A program made the position numbers and the translations under genes. A model generated the notes under the pieces. It had not been told where the DNA came from, made no database searches, and saw nothing but the letters and a program-made list of their open reading frames with translations. Positions 52,231 to 59,467 of a DNA stretch of 64,000 nt are shown piece after piece (positions within the stretch are counted from its first letter, which is position 1; the number at the start of each line of letters is the position of its first letter). Origin of the DNA: Desulfacinum hydrothermale DSM 13146 (GTDB lineage Bacteria; Desulfobacterota; Syntrophobacteria; Syntrophobacterales; DSM-9756); the NCBI RefSeq assembly GCF_900176285.1, contig NZ_FWXF01000006.1, positions 124,001 through 188,000 on the forward strand. The letters are read 5' to 3'.

Positions 52231-53349
52231 ATGATGATGCAAACAACGGGAAAGAAGTGTCGCTGGGCCATCCTGGGTGGCGGCAATGGGGGGCAGAGCG
52301 CCGCCGGACACCTGGCGCTCATGGGCTATCCGGTGATTCTCTACGACATTTTTGAAGAAACGGTGGCGGCCATCAACTGCGAGGGGGGAATTCACCTGAG
52401 CGGTGTCGTCGAAGGGTTCGGCGAACTCCAGGGGGCGACCACGAAATTGGAACACGCGGTTCCCACGGCCGACGTGGTCATGGTGATCACACCGGCCCTG
52501 GCCCACGCAGAAATTGCCCGGGGCTGCGCGCCGCTGCTTCGCGACGGCCAGGTCGTCGTCCTGCATCCGGGAGCAACCGGCGGCGCCCTGGAGTTTGCCC
52601 AGGTGTTGCGCGAGTCCGGCTGCCGGGCCGAGGTGAGCCTGGCGGAAACCAATTCGTTGATCTATGCATGCCGCAGCACCCGCCCGGCACATGCGACCAT
52701 CTACGGCATCAAGCATGACCTTAAAGTGGCGGCATTGCCGGCGCGCGACAACGAGCGCGTCCTGTCCTTTCTGGCCGATCCCTTTCCCCAGATAAAAGCG
52801 GCCCGAAACGTCCTGGAGACCAGTCTCGCCAATCCCAACGCCATGATGCATCCGGCCCCCACGCTGCTCAACACCGGGCGCATCGAATCCGACCAGAGCT
52901 GGCTCTATTACTGGGACGGCATCACACCCTCCATTGCGCGCTTCGTGAGCGCCATGGACGCGGAGCGGCTGGCCATCGCTCGGGCCCTGGATGTGCACCT
53001 TCCGAGCATCCTGGACTGGTACGGTCAGGCCTACGGCGCCCACGGCAAGGATCTGAAGGAGGCCGTGAGAAACAACTCGGCCTACGCCGACATCCAGGGG
53101 CAGCACAGCCTGGAGACCCGCTACCTGCTGGAGGACGTGCCTCTGGGGCTGGTGCCCATGCTGGCCCTGGGGGAAGCCTTGGGGGTTCGCGTGCCGCACC
53201 TGCGCACTATCGTCGACCTGGCGCAGCTGCTTCTCCAAAAGGATCTCACAAGCACCGGCAGGACTTTGAAAAGACTCGGTCTGGAAGGCATGGATCGAGA
53301 CCAGATCGTGCGCTTCGTGGAAACGGGGGAACGCGGCGCCGGCGGCTGA
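52231..53349 (+). CDS. Octopine/opine dehydrogenase-family protein 2
   Basis: A 372-residue protein. The nucleotide-binding turn is WAILGGGNGGQSAAGHLALM near residues 12-31, followed by LYDIFEET. Later blocks NPNAMMHPAPTLLNTGRIES (with the expected His) and RYLLEDVPLGLVPMLALGEA define the octopine-dehydrogenase domain more clearly than in the paralogue at 48165. It would oxidise an opine to an amino acid and a keto acid, or run in reverse. The two paralogues differ along their whole length, suggesting two steps or two substrates rather than recent duplication. It ends the operon. Confidence 0.88.
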   Translation: MMMQTTGKKCRWAILGGGNGGQSAAGHLALMGYPVILYDIFEETVAAINCEGGIHLSGVVEGFGELQGATTKLEHAVPTADVVMVITPALAHAEIARGCAPLLRDGQVVVLHPGATGGALEFAQVLRESGCRAEVSLAETNSLIYACRSTRPAHATIYGIKHDLKVAALPARDNERVLSFLADPFPQIKAARNVLETSLANPNAMMHPAPTLLNTGRIESDQSWLYYWDGITPSIARFVSAMDAERLAIARALDVHLPSILDWYGQAYGAHGKDLKEAVRNNSAYADIQGQHSLETRYLLEDVPLGLVPMLALGEALGVRVPHLRTIVDLAQLLLQKDLTSTGRTLKRLGLEGMDRDQIVRFVETGERGAGG

Positions 53350-53396
53350 GCTGATGCCACGACGCCGGCCGCGAGCGCCTCGCTCAGCAGGCGGCC

Positions 53397-53564
53397 CGCC
53401 CGGCGGATGGAACCTTGAAGTGTCTTTTCGTAGACAGGGTAACAACGTGTTTTCCCGTTCGCCTGGTCCACTGGGATCTTGTTGGCGGGAAACACGTACT
53501 GCCAGCCCCATTCCTTTCCTCCGCCAGGATACCTTGTTGTCAGGGCCTTCGGCAAAACGGCCTC
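53397..53564 (-). pseudogene. Integron integrase (tyrosine recombinase) remnant
   Basis: The minus-strand frame reads LPKALTTRYPGGGKEWGWQY, then VFPANKIPVDQANGKTR and VYEKTLQGSIRRA. The GKEWGWQYVFP block and the spacing to EKTLQ are specific to integron integrases, in the additional domain found only in IntI. Only about 55 residues survive; the N-terminal DNA-binding domain and the C-terminal HxxR and Tyr catalytic residues are absent. It abuts the right repeat of the island. No attC-type cassette sites were recognised next to it. Confidence 0.75.
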
Positions 53565-53566
53565 TC

Positions 53567-53775
53567 TGACCCTCATGAGCAACACGGCGGCGGCCCGGAA
53601 CGCCGCCCGAACCCTGTTGGCCCGGGGCCCCCTTGCACGCCCGTCCGCCCAACGCCTTCTCACGGCCCAACAGCGCTGCCCCCAGGGCCTACCCCTCTCC
53701 CGCCTGGTGCCCAAGGCCGCCCGCCTGGCCCATCAGCTCGCGGGCGATCCCGAAGGATCCCAGCCGTACGCATGA
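53567..53775 (+). pseudogene. Duplicated, internally deleted 3' end of the aldo-keto reductase gene
   Basis: This copy starts at CTCATGAGCAACACGGCGG, jumps over about 185 bases present in the intact gene, and continues with the last 55 or so codons to an identical stop context. Frame and end residues (LPLSRLVPKAARLAHQLAGD) match the intact gene at 40136. The jump lies between two short similar GCGGCCCGG-like stretches, suggesting deletion by slippage. Confidence 0.82.
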
Positions 53776-54413
53776 CGAACCGGGAGAAAAAGGGAGAAAT
53801 CGCCCGCGGCAAGAGAACATGGAAAGCGGGACCGAAACAAAGAGCCCCCCCGGGAGGGTGTCTGACAATGGCCTCTCGGCCGGGCCTTTCTCACCAATGC
53901 AATCGCACTGAGTCATGTGATGCTTTTTTGAGCTTTGTAGGGACGGGTTCCGAACCCGCCCCTACTGCTGAAACGCCAGGCCGACAGGACGGGCCCGCCT
54001 GGCAGCCCCCACCTTCCGTCCCCACAAGAAGAGAGCCCCGGACGTTTTGGAACAAACCCCCAGTATGCAATTGAATTCACTGTATGCATCCGTTCGCCCT
54101 GACGTGATGCAACACGTTGCACACTCTCCCGGCTTTCCCTTTCAACAGACCAGGCCCTTCCGCCCAAACAAGTCGCTAACACATTGATCTATATATTAGT
54201 TTTGCTTTGTGTCTGCCCACGTTTGGCCTGGCACCCCTTTTGCTCATTAAGAAGGCACCTTCAATGGAAGAGGCCTCACGGACCGACCTGGCCCTGCCTG
54301 GAAGGACGGCACAGATGGCGCAAACCCCGGCGGCATGGAATTGGGGCCGTTGAGCGCACACGAAGACGGGAGACCCACGGATGAAACCACGCGTTCTTTT
54401 CCTCTTGCTTTTT
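53590..54413. repeat. Right copy of imperfect direct repeat bounding the island
   Basis: This stretch matches 41195-41648 in two blocks (53590-53850 and about 54240-54413), separated by roughly 390 bases that contain composite repeat B. Substitutions are scattered, so the two copies are not a recent exact duplication. Confidence 0.88.
53868..53965. repeat. Composite intergenic repeat, copy B
   Basis: The left part reads TGTCTGACAATGGCCTCTCGG and the right part is a palindrome with arms GTAGGGACGGGTTC and GAACCCGCCCCTAC (53937-53965, one mismatch). It lies inside the insertion that distinguishes the two island-flanking repeats. The remaining bases to 54380 hold no supported gene. Confidence 0.78.
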
Positions 54414-55187
54414 CTGGGAGCCTTGAGCCTTTGCCTGCCCCACCCGGCCCAATCGCTCACCTTGACGTTTGGAGATAATCACATTTCCTGGCCGGACCGT
54501 TACTTGCCTGACCAGCGTAATAGCATCAATAACGATAACATAGACACCATCGGTGACCCCAACTTCACCGGCGGAACGGTGATCGTAAACGACAATTCCC
54601 AGCTCACCAGCATCCGATTCTTCTTTGAAGAGTGGGGAAGCGTGCCAACATATAACATGCTGGCTCCCGGGGATCTTTTCTTAGACGTAGATGGTGACTC
54701 TCAATGGGACTACGTGGTGTACAATCCCGAGGATAAGCACCCCATGGAAAACGGTACTGCAATGACTCCCACAATATCAACAGATTGGAAACTTTATTTT
54801 GTACCCGATAGCACAGACCTTGGTTATGAATTGTCGGGAACAGATAATTCTGGTTACTGGAGCGGCTATTATATCCGCGACAGTCACCCCATCGGCCTTA
54901 AGAAAAAACGCTTACCTTACATTCGTGACCTTAATCAGAAGGTGGGCTTCAGCGGCTGGGGAACCACCACGCTCACTTTTGACTTCACCAAGTACAACTC
55001 GGCCATCCCGCTCTCGCTTCCCACGAACCTCACCCTGGGCTTTGCGGTTAACTGTGCCAACGACGTGGTCTATAAGACGGTGCATGTTCACACGCCGGAG
55101 CCGGCCAGCATGCTGCTTTTGGGAACAGGACTGGTGGGCCTGGCGGGGTTCGCCCGCAAGCGCAAGAACCAAAAGGAAGGAAAATAA
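54381..55187 (+). CDS. PEP-CTERM exported protein of unknown function
   Basis: A 268-residue secreted protein: signal peptide at residues 1-25 (VLFLLLFLGALSLCLPHPAQ), a beta-rich extracellular region, and the sorting tail PEPASMLLLGTGLVGLAGFA followed by RKRKNQK. PEP-CTERM tails are recognised by an exosortase, often with exopolysaccharide export. The central part has Asp-rich turns (LFLDVDGDSQWDY) that may bind calcium. It is clearly AT-richer than its flanks. No exosortase gene is in the window. Its first codons and upstream DNA are duplicated at 41618. Confidence 0.85.
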   Translation: MKPRVLFLLLFLGALSLCLPHPAQSLTLTFGDNHISWPDRYLPDQRNSINNDNIDTIGDPNFTGGTVIVNDNSQLTSIRFFFEEWGSVPTYNMLAPGDLFLDVDGDSQWDYVVYNPEDKHPMENGTAMTPTISTDWKLYFVPDSTDLGYELSGTDNSGYWSGYYIRDSHPIGLKKKRLPYIRDLNQKVGFSGWGTTTLTFDFTKYNSAIPLSLPTNLTLGFAVNCANDVVYKTVHVHTPEPASMLLLGTGLVGLAGFARKRKNQKEGK

Positions 55188-55499
55188 CGTCCCAGGGTCC
55201 CCGTCGGCCGCGGCGAAAAGAAAGACCCTTGATCGGACCCACGCCGCGCCCTCCTTCCGGACAGCCACGCCGGGGGCCGGATGGCGGAAAACCCACCGGC
55301 AGTTTCAGGCCAATCCAACCAGTCCAGGCCTTTTCCGCGGGGTCAAGGCCCCGCGGCTCTTCTTGAATCCCCAGGTCCGCCTTTTCGTCTCCTGACCCCT
55401 CCACTCCGGCGGCCCTTCCAGGCGGCGCCGACGGGCGACGTCCCGACATCCCGTCTCGGGAAATCCCCTCGCCACAACCTCTGTATCCCTGCGGTGAGA
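55188..55499. other. Gene-free convergent region
   Basis: This 312-base convergent gap shows no supported gene and no clear T-tailed hairpin. Confidence 0.35.
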
Positions 55500-57080
55500 T
55501 CAGGTCAGAGGCCAGCGCACGGGAACCTTTCCTTTCAGGAAGGCCTTCACCTCCCCGATGCCCACCTTCCGCCGATGAAAGATCCCGGCGGCCAGAGCGG
55601 CTTCGGCCCGCGTTTTTGTAAAAACATCCAGGAAGTGTTGGGCGCAGCCCGCACCGCTCGATGCGATCACGGGAATGGTGACCGCCTCCCGCACGGCGTG
55701 GATGAGCTCCAGATCGAAGCCCTGGTTGGTTCCGTCCCGGTCGATGCAGTTGAGAAGAATTTCCCCCGCCCCCAGTTGCTGGCACACCCGGGCCAGGGTG
55801 ACGGCGTCCACGTCCCGACCTTCCCGGCCGCCTTTCACCGTGCACTGGTACCAGCAGAAGCGCTCCCCGTTGGGACCGGGAAAGGCCGTCTCGATCACCC
55901 GGTGCGGCACCGCGTCCGGAGACGGCACGTACACCCGTCGCGGGTCGATGGAAATAACCACGGCTTGGCTGCCGTACACCCGGGAGATGGTCTCGATGGC
56001 GCTTCGGCCCGTGGGGCCGCCCCGTTTCAGCACCTCTTCCACCACGGCCACGGCGTCGCTTCCGATGGACACCTTGTCGGCCCCCGACCGGAAGTATTGG
56101 GACGCCACCTGGAGCGCGTCGTAGCGGGTGCCGTCCTTGTCCGTGTAGTCGCGGATGCCTCCGCCGATGGTCAGCGGCACGAAGACCTCTTCCGACGTCC
56201 TTCGAAGGACCTCCAGCATGGGCATGTCCTTGAGGGGAAAGTCGCGAAAGCCGGTGATATTGAGAAAGGTGATCTCATCGGCGCCTTCTTCGTAGTAGCG
56301 GCGGGCCAGTTCCACGGGTTTTCCCAGGTTGCGCACCCGGCCCTCCTCACGCACATCGTACTGATCGCCCTTGGTGACCACCAGATCCCCTTGGTCATTG
56401 GCCCGCACGTCCAGACACGCGATGATCCGCCGGGCCAGTTCGGTCTGGGATGCCGCCACCGGCGGCAGCACGGGCGCGGCCTGGCCTCCCAGGAAATTTT
56501 CCAGGATCTTCAGCCCCGCCGGACCGCTCTTTTCCGGGTGGAACTGGACGGCGGCCACCTGCCCCTTTTCCACGGCGCTCACGAATTCCACCCCGTAGTC
56601 GGTGACGGTCAGCACCACGGAAGGATCCCCGGAATCCACGTAGTAGGAGTGAACAAAGTAGAGCTTTTCATCGCCCTTCAGGCCGTGGAGCAGGGAGGAC
56701 GGCTTGCGCGCCCTGATCCCGTTCCAGCCCATGTGGGGAACGGCGCGATCCACTCGAAAGCGGCGAACGATTCCCGGAAAAAACCCCAGGCCGTCTTCTC
56801 CCGGCGCCTCTTCGCTTCCTTCAAAGAGGGCCTGCAGCCCCAGGCAGATGCCTAGAAACGGGCGGCCGGACCGCAGATAGGCCAGAAGGGGATCCACGTA
56901 ACCGCGGTGTCTCAGCACCCGCATCATCTCCCCGAAGGCCCCCACCCCGGGAAAGACCAGCCGTTCCGCCTGAACGATGTCCTCGGGGCGTTCCACGAAC
57001 CGAACATCCCGGCCCAAGGACCGGATGGCGTTCACCACGCTGCGGACATTTCCCGCGCCATAGTCGAGCACCGTCACCAT
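55500..57080 (-). CDS. hisHF: Fused imidazole glycerol phosphate synthase (HisH-HisF)
   Basis: A 526-residue fusion. Residues 1-200 are the glutaminase: nucleophile Cys79 in PFLGICLGLQALFE and the His181-Glu183 pair in VQFHPEKSG. From about 217 the cyclase barrel starts RRIIACLDVR with Asp224. The barrel contains FRSGADKVSIGSDAV and FPGPNGERFCWYQCTVKGGR, insertions like those of plant and yeast HIS7 and absent from normal bacterial HisF. It converts PRFAR and glutamine-derived ammonia into imidazole glycerol phosphate and AICAR. The start follows GGAGAG. No other his gene is adjacent. Catalytic residues look intact. Confidence 0.93.
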   Translation of the reverse strand: MVTVLDYGAGNVRSVVNAIRSLGRDVRFVERPEDIVQAERLVFPGVGAFGEMMRVLRHRGYVDPLLAYLRSGRPFLGICLGLQALFEGSEEAPGEDGLGFFPGIVRRFRVDRAVPHMGWNGIRARKPSSLLHGLKGDEKLYFVHSYYVDSGDPSVVLTVTDYGVEFVSAVEKGQVAAVQFHPEKSGPAGLKILENFLGGQAAPVLPPVAASQTELARRIIACLDVRANDQGDLVVTKGDQYDVREEGRVRNLGKPVELARRYYEEGADEITFLNITGFRDFPLKDMPMLEVLRRTSEEVFVPLTIGGGIRDYTDKDGTRYDALQVASQYFRSGADKVSIGSDAVAVVEEVLKRGGPTGRSAIETISRVYGSQAVVISIDPRRVYVPSPDAVPHRVIETAFPGPNGERFCWYQCTVKGGREGRDVDAVTLARVCQQLGAGEILLNCIDRDGTNQGFDLELIHAVREAVTIPVIASSGAGCAQHFLDVFTKTRAEAALAAGIFHRRKVGIGEVKAFLKGKVPVRWPLT

Positions 57081-57178
57081 GTTTTGTCTCTCCTGCCTCG
57101 TTCTTCCAGGGTTTCGGGCCAAGGTCTTTTCAGGTCGCCGGCACCAAGGGATGGAGATCCCGCCTTGAAGGCCTCCTT

Positions 57179-58081
57179 TCAACGCCCGCCATCGAATCCC
57201 CGTTCATGGGCCGAGGCGCCGGTTCTTTTGAGCTGCGCCAGCACATGGGGCCGGTCGGTGATGATGGCAAAGACGTCCCGATCCATGAAGGTCTTCATCT
57301 GGTGCGCTTCATTGACCGTCCAGACCAGCACGGGAATCCCCGCTTGCCGGAGACGTGCCAGGGCCTCTTCCCCCACCAGCTCCGCCTTGGGATGATAGGT
57401 GTCGGCCCCCAGACGACGCACGGCGGCCACGGGGTCTTCCACGTCCTCTTTGACGATGATCCCCGCGGGAAGGGTCGGCTCCAGAGCCTTCACCCGAACG
57501 ACAACCTCCTCACGAAAGCTGGAGATGAGCACGGACCGGGCCATGCCCGTTTCCCGGACGATCCGCACCGTTTCTTCGGCCAGACGGAGGGGATCCTTGC
57601 CATCGCCTTTGATTTCCACATTGATTCTCCAACCCAGGGACTTGGTGAACAAAAGAGCCTCTCGCAGGGTGGAGATCCTGTGATGGGTTTCATCGCCTGG
57701 ATCCTTCAGATTCTGGACAATCCGCTGGATCAGATCCCCGGGCCGGCCACCACCCGGAGGATGCTCGTCCATGTCCAGCCCTTCCAGCTCCCGCAAAAGG
57801 TAATCACTCACATTCCATGGATCCCGTCTCGGATCCAGGCGCGCCGCATTGGACGTGCGCTCCAGGGTGGGATCGTGGATCACCACTGGGACGCCGTCGG
57901 CGGAAAGCTGCACGTCCATCTCCCAAAAATCCGCCCCCACGGCGAAACTGATCATGGCCGCGGCCAGAGTGTTTTCCGACGCCAGAGCGCGCCCTCCGCG
58001 GTGCGCTCCCACCAAGGGAGGCCCCCATGGGGAACGCCACCCGTCCCTCCAATCCCACGAACCCCGATCGTGTGGATCCAT
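57179..58081 (-). CDS. Glycerophosphodiester phosphodiesterase
   Basis: A 300-residue TIM-barrel enzyme that splits glycerophosphodiesters into glycerol 3-phosphate and an alcohol. PLVGAHRGGRALASENTLAA holds the first catalytic His-Arg and the ENT metal ligand; DFWEMDVQLSADGVPVVIHD holds the E-x-D ligands and second catalytic His. INVEIKGD supplies a further acidic ligand. No signal peptide is seen, so it is probably cytoplasmic. The ATG at 58081 is preferred; a GTG at 58126 lacks a properly spaced site. It lies upstream of hisHF on the same strand, 98 bases apart. Confidence 0.9.
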   Translation of the reverse strand: MDPHDRGSWDWRDGWRSPWGPPLVGAHRGGRALASENTLAAAMISFAVGADFWEMDVQLSADGVPVVIHDPTLERTSNAARLDPRRDPWNVSDYLLRELEGLDMDEHPPGGGRPGDLIQRIVQNLKDPGDETHHRISTLREALLFTKSLGWRINVEIKGDGKDPLRLAEETVRIVRETGMARSVLISSFREEVVVRVKALEPTLPAGIIVKEDVEDPVAAVRRLGADTYHPKAELVGEEALARLRQAGIPVLVWTVNEAHQMKTFMDRDVFAIITDRPHVLAQLKRTGASAHERGFDGGR

Positions 58082-58762
58082 GTTCTCTCTTTGCTTTGAT
58101 ACGGTAACGATTGAATCCGCCCTCACCCTCTCTAAGACGCCTTCACGTGGGTCTCAGCGTAGCCCCGATAAAAACGGTCGTCCCACCTGGAAAGACTCTT
58201 GCCGATACCATCCGGCCCCCACCCCGTCAACTCCCTTCCGCTCCGCTGGGAGCCTTTCCGACAAGGGCCCCTCGCCCTTTGGGGGCCTTTTGACCCGTTG
58301 AAGTTCCACCGCCCCGGGGTGCTTTCTTGAATTCTCAGACAGCCCTGTGGGGCGGGTTCAAAACCCGCCCCGACGACGCGGGTCAAGGGCCGGCCTCGAG
58401 CCGGTAAAGGGGGTGAGGCAGGGCCAAGGGTGAGAGGTAAAAAGGTCCTTGAAGGTCAAAAGCCACAGCCTGGCCTCACCCCTTCTGCCAGGGGCTTGGA
58501 CGATACCAAGGGGCTCCATCTATCCAATTTTCCTATGTGACTTATCGAAGCCTCTGCGCTATAGGTGGGCCGTCTTTCCACTCACAATGAGGAGTCCTTC
58601 ATGGCGCGTCTTGTCGGCTTTACCTGAAGCGGCGTTTTTGCACCCACCCGTGCCAGGTAGGCAGTGGGCCGATCTGGAAGGCGCGTCTTTCCATCCTTAC
58701 TTCCATCTTCCCATAGGCTTGATGCCGCACGACCCGCGGCCTGACACCTGCCGGGTATCCGA
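58082..58762. other. Gene-free region with a composite repeat, upstream of the tRNA
   Basis: These 681 bases contain composite repeat C and no supported protein gene. A promoter for the tRNA at 58763 is expected but no convincing -35/-10 pair was found. Confidence 0.4.
58253..58371. repeat. Composite intergenic repeat, copy C
   Basis: The left part reads CTTTCCGACAAGGGCCCCTC with a GC hairpin ending in GGGGGCCTTTT. The right part is a palindrome with perfect 10-bp arms GGGGCGGGTT and AACCCGCCCC (58349-58371). The spacer aligns with that of copy A. Confidence 0.78.
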
Positions 58763-58854
58763 GGGGGCAATGGCGCTGGGCGCCCCACGGGCTGCAAACC
58801 CGTTGGCCCGGCCTCACCAGCCGGGAGGAGGTTCGATTCCCCTTGCCCCCTCCA
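58763..58854 (+). tRNA. Selenocysteine-tRNA-shaped tRNA with Cys anticodon GCA (selC*-like)
   Basis: This 92-base sequence folds fully. The acceptor stem has 8 bp (GGGGGCAA with TTGCCCCC). A 4-5 bp D stem (GGCGC/GCGCC) has a tiny loop. The anticodon stem has 5 bp (ACGGG/CCCGT) and its loop is CTGCAAA, so the anticodon is GCA at 58794-58796. A long variable arm has a 6-bp stem (CCCGGC/GCCGGG). The T stem has 4 bp (GG-a-GG with CCCC, one bulged A) around TTCGATT. U73 and an encoded CCA follow. The long arm and 8-bp acceptor are tRNA-Sec traits; GCA and U73 are Cys identity elements. Reports of extra 8/4 Cys tRNAs mimicking tRNA-Sec in deltaproteobacteria fit this. Confidence 0.88.
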
Positions 58855-58948
58855 TTTCCATGCCCAGGGGACCGTTGACCGTGCACAGTCATTGGGGGAG
58901 GTCGTCTTGGATTCCACACGTGGCTTTCCAGAAAATCGGAGGGAAGGA

Positions 58949-59416
58949 ATGGGTCCGCCCGGGTTCGAACCCCTGGTGGTCTGCTTCTGTTGTCAATGGT
59001 GTTCCTATGCGGCGGCGGACATGGCCGGTGCTATGCGGTTGAGTTATCCGCCCAACGTGCGGATTGTGCTGGTGCCTTGCACGGGGCGTGTCCAGGAGGA
59101 ACATCTCCTGGCGGCTCTGGAAGCCGGGGTGGACGGAGTTCTGGTCTCCGGATGCCTTCCCGGTCAGTGCCATTATGTGAACGGCAACCGAAAGGCGGAA
59201 AAGCGGGTGGCACGGGCCCGCGCCATCCTGGAAGAGATCGGGGAGGACCCGGAACGCATCGGGATGGTCCACAATGCGGCGTCCATGGGGCCCCAGCTGG
59301 CACGCTGCTTTCGCGATACGACCGAACGCTTGAGGGCGTTGGGGCCCATCTTTCCGGTCTGGGATGGGTCGGGCGAGCCCAAACAGGCAGGACGGGAGGC
59401 GCAGTACAGGGAATGA
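58949..59416 (+). CDS. mvhD: Hydrogenase/heterodisulfide-reductase Fe-S subunit (MvhD/FlpD family)
   Basis: A 155-residue protein. VVCFCCQWCSYAAADMAG near residues 11-28 is the diagnostic cysteine motif, followed by MRLSYPPNVRIVLVPCTGRV and GVLVSGCLPGQCHYVNGNRK with further cysteines. MvhD binds a [2Fe-2S] cluster and links hydrogenases or formate dehydrogenases to HdrA in electron-bifurcating complexes. In some homologues the Cys after Trp is selenocysteine; here it is encoded by TGT. The ATG at 58949 follows GGAGGGAAGG. The last 25 residues are Pro/Gly-rich and extend past the usual domain. It lies 94 bases after the unusual tRNA. No hdrA is in view. Confidence 0.88.
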   Translation: MGPPGFEPLVVCFCCQWCSYAAADMAGAMRLSYPPNVRIVLVPCTGRVQEEHLLAALEAGVDGVLVSGCLPGQCHYVNGNRKAEKRVARARAILEEIGEDPERIGMVHNAASMGPQLARCFRDTTERLRALGPIFPVWDGSGEPKQAGREAQYRE

Positions 59417-59467
59417 AACGATGGCTTGTCCCGTCCCGGAAGCGATCCCCAAAGAAGGAGGTGAAAC

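Noticed and set aside
53350-54380. Integron attC sites or gene cassettes next to the integrase remnant
   Set aside because: No paired core sites with the expected inverted-repeat spacing were seen; the palindrome there belongs to the dispersed composite repeat.
58955-58985. A T-arm-like GGGTTCGAACCCC suggesting a second tRNA
   Set aside because: It lies inside the mvhD coding frame (codons for PGFEP), and no acceptor, D or anticodon stem can be built around it.
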